Assembly: GCF_037126465.1 (NCBI RefSeq)
Contig: NC_088209.1
Location: 7,767,947-7,831,946, forward strand
Direction: 5' to 3'
Source of the DNA: Ornithodoros turicata
Taxonomy: Eukaryota; Arthropoda; Arachnida; Ixodida; Argasidae
DNA: 64,000 bases
Position numbers and translations under genes: made by a program. Below are positions 24,090-31,772 of this stretch, piece by piece; the first letter of the stretch is position 1, and every line of letters begins with the position of its first letter. Below the pieces are notes generated by a model. The model was not told the DNA's origin. It did not search any database and saw only the letters and a list, made by a program, of their open reading frames with translations.

Positions 24090-24124
24090 CTATAAAGGCA
24101 GCGCGCACCGCGCTCGCGTCATCA
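24090..24124 (+). promoter_or_regulatory. Inward promoter at inner edge of left TIR
   Basis: CTATAAAGG at 24090-24098 lies about 38 bp before the ATG at 24129, so the leader would be roughly 5-10 nt. The same sequence lies at the inner edge of the right TIR (about 34620-34630, reverse). Both outermost genes thus have the same core promoter. Confidence 0.6.
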
Positions 24125-24128
24125 CTAC

Positions 24129-24593
24129 ATGAAGATGTTCAGCTACCACTCTTTACAAAATTGTTCCCGTACCCACGCTTCTTGGGAAGAAGTGGAGAAG
24201 GAATGTTTCAACGGCGAAAGTCCCCGCAACGAGCTCGTCATCACTGCTTTTCGCTACGTGATAGACATGGTAGGCTTTGGCAATATAGGAGAGATCTCGC
24301 CGGGGCCGCTGCAGGCGATGGTGCGTCGGATCTACGCCCGTTACAAGAACGTCTGCATAACGGTTCCAGATGGACCCCTGGGACTGATGAGCGAATTTGT
24401 GAGCTTGGCCAACGCAGAATTCAACTACATCGCTGCAGACATCGTGGACCTTCTCGCTCATGCCATCGCTCATATTAAGCACACCCTGCGGAAGCAGCGA
24501 CATTTGCAAGCAGTCTACATCGCCAATTTGGTCACTGATTTATTGAAATACCGATTGGTTATTGACATGCAATGCATTAAACAGTCCGAATAA
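24129..24593 (+). CDS. Polinton left-end gene, 154 aa, unknown function
   Basis: This is the first gene inward of the left TIR, just behind its TATA box, and a single uninterrupted frame. The protein looks mainly helical, with no signal peptide or clear membrane segment. The N-terminal half has SWEEVEKECF and NELVITAFRYVIDMVGF. The C-terminal half has EFVSLANAEFNYIAADIVDL, then a His-rich AHAIAHIKHTLRK stretch. I do not recognise the family. The position at an element end, where related mid-size DNA elements often keep host-interaction genes, is suggestive only. It converges with the minus-strand gene that ends near 24632. Confidence 0.6.
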   Translation: MKMFSYHSLQNCSRTHASWEEVEKECFNGESPRNELVITAFRYVIDMVGFGNIGEISPGPLQAMVRRIYARYKNVCITVPDGPLGLMSEFVSLANAEFNYIAADIVDLLAHAIAHIKHTLRKQRHLQAVYIANLVTDLLKYRLVIDMQCIKQSE

Positions 24594-24628
24594 CTTTGAC
24601 GAGACTCTGCGTGTTCTTTCACTGAAAC

Positions 24629-24640
24629 ATCTTTATTGAA
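24629..24640 (-). terminator. Poly(A) signal of minus-strand gene
   Basis: AATAAA (minus strand, about 24637-24632) lies downstream of the stop at 24755 and closes the convergent pair with the 154-aa gene. Confidence 0.45.
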
Positions 24641-24754
24641 TACATACAAAGGACTTGGTCGATAGATGCCTGCTCTTTGTTCCACGGTCACTCGATTCAC
24701 AAAGGCGCTCACGGTCTTCCTTGCCCCAATGCTGTACAAGGAGGGATCCTACTG

Positions 24755-25766
24755 CTATACAGGAAGGCAGTTTGGCCTAACGGGGAGGATGCTGGACGGC
24801 ATTTCCTGTGCTGCATGATGTGCTGCATGATGTGCGACGACAGCGGCTATTGGTTCCTGAAAAACAATGTCATACATAGAATACACTCTCACAGCAGAGA
24901 CGGTGAACTTACATTTTGCTCCACGAAACGCTTCGTGTCGTGGATGGATGGATGGATGGATGGATGGATGGATGGATGCCCCTCGTGGGTTTTCGATCAA
25001 CCGTAGTAGAACCAGACCGTCTCCTCCCCCTCCTCTCATTGCGCTGATGGCGTCTGTACTTTGGACACCGCGCCTTTGCAATAACGCATAGGATGTCGAC
25101 GATGTCAACCAAACGAAAAATGAAAGAAGGTTTTAATTTAACCCCAATTTGAAATAATTCTCCCTTTAAGAACTCCTTAATTTTGTATAATCAACATGGT
25201 CTCTAATGAAATTCGTGTTATGCACGAATTCTCCCCCCCGTTTTGGAATAATCTAACGAAAAATGAAAGAAGGAGTTCAATTTTGAATAAGGCCAGATTA
25301 AAATGTTCCCCCAAATCTTCCCATTACGCCTAATCAGAATTCTCTTACCCATTCCCAATTTTGAGTGGTGCGGATGGTACACCGCAATACCCCATTAAGC
25401 CTAATCAGAATTCATGTCGAACATGAATTCTCGTCCCTCCCAATTTTGACTGGGGCGGGGGACGCCCCACAATTCCCCATTAAGCCTAATCAGAATTCAT
25501 GTTGGACATAAATTCCCATCCCTCCCCAATTTTGAATAATGCGGGCGATGCTCCCCCTAATTTTGAACTTCGCGGAGTCTAATCGGACCTCATGTTAGGC
25601 ATGAAGTCCCTCCCCCAATTTGAAATAATTCTCCTGTGTGCACCTAGCAAATAGAGAAAAGGAGGCATTAATCAAACATCGATCTAAACACATACAAATG
25701 CACTTACCTCCGGCGCAAGCAGACCGAACGTTGTGGTGGTGGTGGTGACATCGTCGACATCATCAT
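24755..25766 (-). CDS. Polinton spliced gene, about 125 aa, unknown
   Basis: A TATA box (TATAAAAGCG, 25802-25793 minus) precedes three consecutive ATGs at 25766. Exon 1 is 25766-25708 and ends in GAG then GTAAGTG. After a 634-bp intron, the first AG past the pyrimidine-rich stretch puts exon 2 at 25073. The phase fits (2 + 1), and the frame then runs to a stop at 24755. The product has an N-terminal SPPPPQ stretch, a Gly run, three HPSI repeats encoded by the GGAT microsatellite at 24940-24977, and a C-terminal HHAAHHAAQ. A second donor (24917, ATGTAAGT) and acceptor (24864, TTTTTCAG) could give a shorter isoform ending at once in a stop. Function unknown. Confidence 0.45.
24940..24977. repeat. 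GGAT microsatellite inside a coding exon
   Basis: About nine GGAT units read on the minus strand as repeated Ile-His-Pro-Ser. Length changes that are not multiples of three units would shift the frame of the gene. Confidence 0.85.
25120..25660. repeat. Degenerate repeats with EcoRI-type palindromes in an intron
   Basis: Five or so diverged units of 60-110 bp share CCTAATCAGAATTC, ATGTTGGACAT / ATGTCGAACAT inverted cores, and CCCTCCCCAATTTTGA. The palindrome GAATTCATGTCGAACATGAATTC-like element (about 25409-25431) recurs in altered forms at about 25206-25230 and 25493-25515. The array fills the intron of the minus-strand gene. Confidence 0.7.
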
Positions 25767-26007
25767 CTTTAACTGCGGCCTATCCCACGCTCGCTTTTAT
25801 ACGCAGGATCTGTGGTTTCCTATTCTTCTATTGTATTGGGGCAGAGAGAGAGAGAGAGAGTCGCGTGATGCGAAAGACGATATGCGTTTATTGGCTGACG
25901 TGTTTACATGGGTGCTTCATGGTCTTCTATAAGAACCCAGGGATCCAATCTAGTAATAAAGAACCAGAATAAGGATTCTACGAACAAAAACCACAATCGA
26001 AAAACAC

Positions 26008-26700
26008 TCACGGTATTTGACTCGCCATCCAGCGTTCAGCGAGTTCTCTCCAACCCGCTGCACTCGCTCTGTTCCACTGGTGCACCAGGGAGTAGAGGAG
26101 GTGCTCCGCTTCCCCGAAGCTTAAAGGAGCAGTACCTTCTAGCGGTAAAGTATGCTCCTCTAAGCTTCGGGGCACTCTGAAAAAGAGCTCCCCCTCTAGT
26201 CCCCGCTGCACAGCGATTTCTTGCCACTCCCTGCCGTAGCACGCCATGAGCACTTCTGTGGTGGCCGTCTCAATGTCTTCTTCGCCTACGATGGCGAACG
26301 CTTGCAAAAACGTCTCCATATCCAAGCGGGGCACATCTCCCCCCGCACCGGGGATCAGCTGGAAAAATAGCTGCACAATGTGTGTCACAGTGAAACCTAC
26401 AGAGGAACGTTAGGTATTAGAAAATAACTATTTCTAAACAAGAAGAGATAGAGAAAAACTTACCAAACGGCGGACGAATGTGGACCAGAAGGTCCAAAAT
26501 CGTCTGGAACGTATGCAGCATTTTCTCGGGACTCTTGATTCGAGAATAGTGGACAAGGGGGGTACAGGGGATGACCATCTTATAGTACAGGGTTCTCACG
26601 CTCGCACTAACCCCATTCACGTCATATCCATCGATTACGTAAATCCGCCACTTTGCTTCTGTGACAAGATGCCGCCCTTTGTTCCTCCAATATCGTGCGA
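26008..26700 (-). CDS. Polinton spliced gene, partial 5' end, unknown
   Basis: The last two exons are clear. The upstream exon ends at 26464 (CCGTTTG then GTAAGT). A 67-bp intron (26463-26397) ends in CTCTGTAG, and the last exon runs from 26396 to a stop at 26008. The frames join in phase (1 + 2) without a stop. The upstream coding frame extends to about 26700, where it runs into a SINE, so the true start is not visible. Visible features are YVIDGYDVNGVS, a hydrophobic ILDLLVHIRPPFG, HIVQLFFQLIPGAGG and the acidic EEDIETATTEVL. AATAAA at about 25890 (minus) would end it. I do not recognise the family. Confidence 0.5.
26112..26172. repeat. 20-bp inverted repeat within coding exon
   Basis: Arms 26112-26131 (CCCCGAAGCTTAAAGGAGCA) and 26153-26172 pair with one mismatch around 21 nt, inside the last exon of the minus-strand gene. 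Confidence 0.8.
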
Positions 26701-26893
26701 GGAGGAGGAGGAGGAGGAGGAGGGGAGACACAGGGGGTTCGAGACCAGACACGTCCAAGGACTACAAAGACGGAGAGAGAGAGAGAGAGAGAGAGACGAC
26801 CCGCTGTCACATCCTGTGTAACCGTCCCAGAGTGGGATTCGAACCCAGGATCCTTCTACACTGGGCGCGACACACTAACCACCAATCTAATTT
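26697..26893 (-). mobile_element. tRNA-derived SINE inside the Polinton
   Basis: On the minus strand the unit starts with GGTGGTTAGTGTGTCGCG (A-box-like). It continues to the B box GGTTCGAATCC (about 26843), then a CT microsatellite (about 26775-26793) and a CTC tail (26697-26722). The order fits a Pol III SINE of the kind described from ticks (Ruka-like; from memory, not searched). It sits in the 5' part of the minus-strand gene. Its CT run followed by TTTGTAG makes a strong potential splice acceptor. Confidence 0.6.
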
Positions 26894-26942
26894 GTACTGC
26901 GTGACGTTTTTCGTATTGCGGGGTTCGTGTCTACACACGTCA

Positions 26943-27190
26943 CAACATGTTCAAACATGTCCAAACATGTTCAGACACGTTCAATGACGTCATAGAGAGA
27001 GAGAGGAAGTAGTGTGTCCAGGGACGACTTCGTCGCCTGTGTCTAAACACGTCCAAACATGTTCAGACACGTTCAATGACGTCATAGAGAGGGTGAGAGA
27101 GGAACGAGTGTGTCCAGGGGCGACTTCGCCGCCCATGTCCAAACATGTTCAAACACGTCTTAACATGTTTAAACACGTTCAATGACGTCA
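26943..27190. promoter_or_regulatory. Three blocks of p53-type decamers plus TGACGTCA
   Basis: Decamers fitting RRRCWWGYYY lie head to tail without spacers. Block 1 (26943-26982) has CAACATGTTC, AAACATGTCC, AAACATGTTC and AGACACGTTC. Block 2 (27043-27072) has AAACACGTCC, AAACATGTTC and AGACACGTTC. Block 3 (27131-27180) has five, including AAACATGTTC and AAACACGTTC. Each block is followed at once by AATGACGTCA, a canonical CRE/ATF palindrome. The repeat period is about 100 bp. The array lies 25 bp upstream of a TATA box, and being near-palindromic could also act toward the minus-strand gene. Confidence 0.65.
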
Positions 27191-27215
27191 TAGAGAGTGA
27201 GAGGCAAAGCTTTAC

Positions 27216-27222
27216 TATAAAT
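27216..27222 (+). promoter_or_regulatory. TATA box of the spliced zinc-motif gene
   Basis: CTATAAATG, with TATAA at 27216-27220, lies 38 bp before the ATG at 27254. The leader would be about 8-10 nt, as at the element ends. Confidence 0.6.
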
Positions 27223-27253
27223 GTCGAAGCGAATGGTCGATCGTCATTCCATC

Positions 27254-27920
27254 ATGATCAGCTTGGTAGATCCTCGTAAGTAATACCCATGACGTCAGCA
27301 TCATCATCGTCGAAATGTTTGAAGAGTTTCGTTTCCAGTGTACAACACTTTTGCTGCACGTGAAGTCGGTGTTTTCCCGCCTCACATATTTCGGGAGATT
27401 GGCAGGGCCCGCTTCTTCTGCACCAATTGCGGTGGATTGTGGTCCAAAGGTACGCTTCCTCGTTATTTTTTTTTATACGTTCTATAATCGTTCACTTTTT
27501 TTTTTCCAGAGCAAAAGCATTGGACGGACCGATTGATTCGCCCGTTTCTCGGTTGTCGGACGGTACCGTTCGACGTACGTTGCGAAGGACTTCGACTATT
27601 GAAGGAAGATGGAGAAGATGGACCATCAGTGTCACTCTGTGACTGAAGAAGATTGTACGTGTGTGTGTGTTTGAGATATAAAAACATGCGTTTCTCACAC
27701 TCCTTTCGTTGCAGATTACGAATGGCTACTGACGGGAGATCTACCCCTGGTCCTAACCTTCAAGCCTCCTCCAAAGACCTTCTTTTTGCGAATCGGCGAT
27801 CAACTGACTACCTGTCGCTGCGGTGGACTCTGGTCGAGAAACCACAGCCATTGGTTAGACTCGAGCCTTCGTCCGTATTTGGGCTGCCTTCCCGGCTACG
27901 AAACCAAAGCTGGAGCCTAA
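27254..27920 (+). CDS. Polinton spliced gene, 155 aa, duplicated Cys/His motif
   Basis: Four exons: 27254-27275, 27339-27449, 27510-27638 and 27715-27920. Introns are GT-AG: GTAAGT/TTTCCAG, GTACGC/TTTTTTCCAG and GTGACT/CGTTGCAG. All three junctions keep one open frame of 156 codons. The product has two copies of one motif: CTNCGGLWSKEQKHW...RPFLGC and CRCGGLWSRNHSHW...RPYLGC. The spacing (C-x1/2-C, GGLWS, HW, then L-R-P-x-L-G-C) suggests a CCHC metal site made twice by internal duplication. The third donor is the weakest call; a GTACGT site 14 bp downstream would leave a stop in frame. A poly(A) signal AATAAA follows at 27936. Family not recognised. Confidence 0.6.
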
Positions 27921-27974
27921 TTCGTGTGTAACGAGAAATAAAAAAAGGTTGTCTACTCTCATTCCGTCTCAGTC

Positions 27975-28370
27975 ATGATGACGCCCGAGCAGAGGTTTGC
28001 CACCTTTGTGCAAACGCGAATGTATCGGGACTTGCTGCGATTACGCGATTATATTCACTGTGATAGCTGCGAGGGAGACTTTCGCTCGATTCTCAAGACG
28101 ATACCCCTACGTCTGTTCACCGTCAGTGGGAAGATTGCAAAGAAAATGAAGCGTTTCGTAGATTACAAGCTCGAGCTGCTGGAAAAGTATAGACGAGGAG
28201 AGACAGTCGACCCGTGTCTCATCAACGCGGGTTTCAATCGACCTATCGTCCGTCGCTACTGGCTTCTCCACACATCCCTCGACGTCACGGTGCAGACCGG
28301 CGACGACGGCGGTGAGCGTCGGGTCAGCACGTTGGAAGATCGTCTTGCAAGGGTCTTGTGTATGTCGTGA
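27975..28370 (+). CDS. Polinton gene, 131 aa, unknown function
   Basis: Single frame with ATG ATG at 27975, only about 35 bp after the AATAAA of the previous gene, and its own AATAAA at about 28373. The protein is basic and mainly helical. It has CDSCEGDF (a CxxC pair, about residues 29-36), a Lys-rich KIAKKMKRF, and LELLEKYRRGETVDP. A TATAAAAA at about 27677 inside the last intron of the neighbour could be its promoter. It converges with the protease gene. I do not recognise the family. Confidence 0.6.
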   Translation: MMTPEQRFATFVQTRMYRDLLRLRDYIHCDSCEGDFRSILKTIPLRLFTVSGKIAKKMKRFVDYKLELLEKYRRGETVDPCLINAGFNRPIVRRYWLLHTSLDVTVQTGDDGGERRVSTLEDRLARVLCMS

Positions 28371-28390
28371 AAAAATAAATAGTCTATTTT

Positions 28391-28831
28391 TTACGAAACG
28401 AGTTCGCTCACGAGGAGACGTTTTATTGTTTCGTCATTCTCTTCGAGGTTACAGGAAAACATGGATACACAACTTTTCAAGCTGTAGCGTTTCGACATGC
28501 GCGTGGCTACGTAGATACAAAAAAGCCCGCAGTAAGGCGAAAAAGGCGATTGAATACACTTGTCGTTATACTCGCCCACTACAGGTAAAGTCCTTCGAAG
28601 GTTTGCTTCGATGGGGGGAAGTCCGTAGCTGTCGAAAAACACGGTAGACCCGTCGTAGTTTTTCAGGTAGAGCACCCAGTGCTGCCCGCGCCTTCTTCGC
28701 TCTTCCGTATTGATGATTAAATAACCGGGCTTGCGTAAAACGAAGGCTTCGTTTGAAGCGCAAATGCCTCTAAGCATGGAGGAAGCGAGGGGGTTCAGGG
28801 ACACGAGTTCCAAGATGTCGCTCTCGTACAT
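28391..28831 (-). CDS. PRO: Adenain-type cysteine protease (maturation protease)
   Basis: The 146-aa frame carries the triad of the adenovirus/Polinton protease family: His51 in GQHWVLYL, Asp67 in FFDSYG, Cys101 in SPYCGLFC, and Gln94 for the oxyanion hole. In relatives this enzyme cleaves capsid precursors during assembly. The length is shorter than adenovirus protease but usual for Polintons. It is the last gene of the minus-strand cluster, 7 bp from the stop of the major capsid gene. AATAAA (about 28429-28424, minus) lies inside the stop region and also faces the plus-strand gene. Confidence 0.88.
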   Translation of the reverse strand: MYESDILELVSLNPLASSMLRGICASNEAFVLRKPGYLIINTEERRRRGQHWVLYLKNYDGSTVFFDSYGLPPIEANLRRTLPVVGEYNDKCIQSPFSPYCGLFCIYVATRMSKRYSLKSCVSMFSCNLEENDETIKRLLVSELVS

Positions 28832-28838
28832 CTTTTTT

Positions 28839-30137
28839 TTATGGGAAGGTGACCGTACGGTCCTTGTCGACGTACATGAGCTTGGGACACTCGGAAATCA
28901 AGAGGACGGTGACCGCGTGTGGAAGGGCTTTAGCGAAGCGTAATTGCAGGCGAACGTTTCCTTTTCGCCACTCGTTCAAATGCGAAGGAGAAGAACACTT
29001 GTCCACGTCCAAGTTAAAGTAGAGAAGGAACCCGTTCGTTTTAAATCGCTCGTAGCTATACTTGAAATGTTTCTCTCCCAGTTCTTGCAAGAAGTTAAAG
29101 TAGGGAATTTTGACGAGGTCGTTCTGAAAGTCGTACTCGGCTCGCACTTGCTGGCCGTCCACGGAGAGCATCGAATGAGACAGGTCGTAATGACGGAATT
29201 TGTAGGGGTTCGATTGGATGTCGCCGAGAAAGTCGGACGTGGCGAGCAGGGCGACGCATAATTTGGAAGGTACCCTTTCGGGGTAAACGTTTTCAAAGTG
29301 AGCGTCCAAGCTCCCGGCACTCAAGCTCCGCACCTTGGTTTCCAATCCGCGTAACACGTAGATGGCCGGCGTGGTCTGAAGCCGCCGCTCGTATTCCAAA
29401 AATAGGGAAGGTGCCAGCGTCACCTTTTTCAAGTGTAACGTCATTTCTTTAATGTCCACCTCGTAATTGTACGTTTTCTTGTCTTTGGGGACCGATACGA
29501 GTTTAAATTCGTCGTTGTCTAACAGGAAAACGACGCGAATTTCGACGGCAGGTACCATCAGGCGCGGCTGTTGAAACAGGTCGGTATTGATCTGTCCGAC
29601 CAGGTTAAAGTATTTTCCACCCTTCGTCGCTTCGTAACGTTGTTTCGGACCGCGAGAAGAGACGTCGTAATCGTCCTTTAAATGTTCGTCGTCCTCGACA
29701 TAGAGTCCAGCCGCGTGCACTGTTTCTTGAGCCATGGGCGTGGAATGAAGCACGACGTCCAAAATACTCCTGTAGGCGTACAACTCGTTGGAACTGACGA
29801 GCTTGTTGTTCGCGTAAACGGTGACCGTCTTAAACATGCCGCTCAACAGGTGGTTTATTGGGAAAACGACATCTTTCTCGTCCATTTCTTCCCCGTCGTC
29901 GCGAACAATGCGCACGGTCAAAGACACGAAACTGCCGTAGAGATCCAAGTGTGCCCTTTGCAAATTTTGAATACAAAACTCGATCACAGAATTATTTACC
30001 CCGTTGACCGGATAAAAGAGTTGGTACGAAGTATCTTCCACGCCGTATTGAATGGAAGGGGGTTCGAATATCATCACGTCACTCGTAAGACAATGCGGTG
30101 ACCGTTGCGTCTGTATTTTTGCTTTCGTTGACGTCAT
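28839..30137 (-). CDS. MCP: Major capsid protein, double jelly-roll type
   Basis: About 432 aa from the ATG at 30137. A longer frame goes to 30248, but its upstream part overlaps the neighbouring gene and looks like spill-over. The protein has the Polinton capsid pattern of two beta-rich halves: an N-terminal DLYGSFVSLTVRIV region, VFPINHLLSGMFKTVTVYAN, then the second half with PYKFRHYDLSHSMLSVDGQ and GFLLYFNLDVD near the end. The family forms the trimeric hexon-like shell units. No break is visible. Identification rests on the cluster context plus these motifs; a profile search would settle it. Confidence 0.85.
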   Translation of the reverse strand: MTSTKAKIQTQRSPHCLTSDVMIFEPPSIQYGVEDTSYQLFYPVNGVNNSVIEFCIQNLQRAHLDLYGSFVSLTVRIVRDDGEEMDEKDVVFPINHLLSGMFKTVTVYANNKLVSSNELYAYRSILDVVLHSTPMAQETVHAAGLYVEDDEHLKDDYDVSSRGPKQRYEATKGGKYFNLVGQINTDLFQQPRLMVPAVEIRVVFLLDNDEFKLVSVPKDKKTYNYEVDIKEMTLHLKKVTLAPSLFLEYERRLQTTPAIYVLRGLETKVRSLSAGSLDAHFENVYPERVPSKLCVALLATSDFLGDIQSNPYKFRHYDLSHSMLSVDGQQVRAEYDFQNDLVKIPYFNFLQELGEKHFKYSYERFKTNGFLLYFNLDVDKCSSPSHLNEWRKGNVRLQLRFAKALPHAVTVLLISECPKLMYVDKDRTVTFP

Positions 30138-30171
30138 GATGGACGGAGCGCGCACAGCGGATGTGTGACCT

Positions 30172-30505
30172 TCACGGCGTACCAAAGATATCTGCAGGTG
30201 CGTCGTGTGTCGGCGCCTTTTGTTGTCGTTTGCGGCGTTTCTTTCCATTGTTGTTGTTTCCAGAGCCCTCCATGGAATCCAGCACGTCTCTCCCCATTGC
30301 TATGGCCGTCTTTTTTACTGCGCGCGATATTCCTTCGCCATCGGCCAAATTCCGCGCCAAGCGCTTCAACGTTCTCTTGGCGATCGGTTTTATTTGCTGC
30401 CAGATGGGAACGATAAACTTGGATATGTTGCTCAACACACCGCCCCCTCGTTGGAAAAGGGGGTCCCGTGTACACGGGAAGTATTTTGGGGGAATTACGG
30501 TACAT
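30172..30505 (-). pseudogene. Small basic virion-type protein, frame break
   Basis: The ATG at 30505 overlaps the end of the minor capsid gene. The first frame reads MYRNSPKILPVYTG. From about 30460 the conserved sequence moves to the +1 frame (FQRGGGVLSNISKF...) and runs to 30172 with a Lys/Arg-rich end (KKRRKRQ). The FQRG-G motif and basic helical body resemble the small virion protein found next to the capsid genes in other Polintons. The change of frame coincides with a CCCCCTTTT run (30459-30467 region). A simple indel is likeliest, but CCT TTT C also looks like a +1 slip site. Confidence 0.65.
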
Positions 30506-31772
30506 ATTTGAAATGCAACGTTAGATTGGTTCTGCCTTTGGACCGCAACGGCAAACGTCTTCCCGTTTCGTCCGCGAGAACGATCGTCACTGAAGGAATT
30601 TCGAATTGAGACAGGTTAAAATACTGGATGTTATCTAACGTGTAGGTGACGACGTGCTTGTCTTTCTCGTAATAAAAGGGTAGTATTTTTAATATCGGTT
30701 TTTTCCCGCTCCCCACGTACGTGGGTTCCACGATATCCGTGTACACGATTATGTCGTGAAACGGGGGTTCCAGGAGTACCTCGACGGAGCTCGTGGCATC
30801 CTCATCCCCCGTGAACACGGTACGCGATTCGAAGCCCAAAAGCACGGCCAGGTACTCGGAAAGTCTTAGGGTGGAGGTGCCCTCGGAAAGCCGAATTTTA
30901 CATTTCTGTTCGGTTCCGTCGAAGCTGAAGCGCGCGCGTTCGCCTACGCGCTGATTAATCGCATTTAGAAGTGCTTGCGGCGTCGCATAATAGCCGGGAG
31001 GCAGATGTACTTGCAAAGATCGAGGAATTTTCGTCTTGATCGTGAAAGAAAATTGACGCGCTACGGGGAAAGAGACGCGTAGCGTTTCTTCGTGTCCCTC
31101 GACGGGTGTGAGATGTAGCAGCTTGACAAAGGGTTCCGGTACGTGCAACCCTTTCGGTGTTTTCAGAGAGTACACGTTATCCGCGAATTCTAGCGAGGCG
31201 TCCAGCTTGTGCGTCTGGAAATACTTGTTGAGTGTGTTCCGTAGGGACGTGGTTTCCGAATTCAGAGTGACGTCACCGAAAGCGACGGCGGCTGCGGCGT
31301 GCTCCAATAAGATGGAGGTGGCTTCGCGTTCGCTCAATTTGGGGGGTTTCACCGCACGACCTGCTTCGCGGGACGCTAGCGAGGCGTCGAGCGCTTGCGC
31401 GAGCCGAGGGTCCAATTCCACGGCTTTCACGTCCACGGGTAAGACGAAGTCGTATCGCGATTTATTGTACGCGAAAGAAACGTCGAATTCCGAAAGGGCT
31501 TTTCCCAAATCCCTCTCGAGATCCTAGGTGACACGAAAAGTTCTGCCGGCTTCCACCGTGTCCTCGAAAGAAACCTCGATTTTCGCATCTTGCCTTTCGT
31601 ACCCGATATTTAAAAAATCGTTACTTATGCTGAGATCCATCAGACCGACTTTATACCGATTCGAGAGCTGAAGCGGACTATCGAAAGCTACCGTGAAGGC
31701 GTTGAGTTTATTCGAGGGAAACTTATCCATGCTGGCGTTCGAGAGCAGATGGACGTAGATGTCCGACATCAT
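30495..31772 (-). pseudogene. mCP: Minor capsid (penton-type) protein with in-frame TAG
   Basis: The ATG at 31772 overlaps the integrase stop as ATGA. The N-terminal part has DIYVHLLSNASMDKFPSNKL and YKVGLMDLSISN, the usual start of Polinton minor capsid proteins. The frame then meets TAG at 31524-31526 after 82 codons and continues in the same frame without further stops for 342 codons to 30495, through PPFHDIIVYTDIVEP and a C-terminal NLTLHFKYVP. One nonsense change therefore splits an otherwise complete gene of about 425 codons. Readthrough cannot be excluded from sequence. In relatives the protein forms the five-fold vertices. Confidence 0.8.

Larger units (their letters stand above)
22530..24124. 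repeat. Left terminal inverted repeat, 1595 bp
   Basis: It matches the right end in reverse complement up to CGCGTCATCA. From the outside in it holds a 170-nt terminal fold-back, an outward-facing exon-like segment, four subterminal repeat units, a CpG- and CG-dinucleotide-rich block (23750-24085), and a TATA box for the inward gene. It is longer than the right copy mainly because it has one more subterminal unit. Confidence 0.92.

Noticed and set aside
23821..24478. Arg/Ala-rich frames in the GC-rich TIR and over the 154-aa gene
   Set aside because: They arise from CG-rich promoter sequence and from the shadow frame of 24129-24593.
24129..24593. Bcl-2-like or IAP-like host-interaction protein
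   Set aside because: I looked for BH1/BH3 and BIR residues and did not find them; left as unknown.
25120..25660. CRISPR-like array
   Set aside because: Units are diverged, spacers are not uniform, and the setting is eukaryotic; they are intronic degenerate repeats.
26415..26758. Leu-rich signal peptide in the minus-strand gene
   Set aside because: The Leu run is the translated CTC tail of the SINE, and the frame has no ATG before it.
30134..30505. 123-codon frame read straight through from the ATG at 30505
   Set aside because: Only its first about 15 codons fit the conserved protein; the rest is a shifted reading of the true +1 frame.
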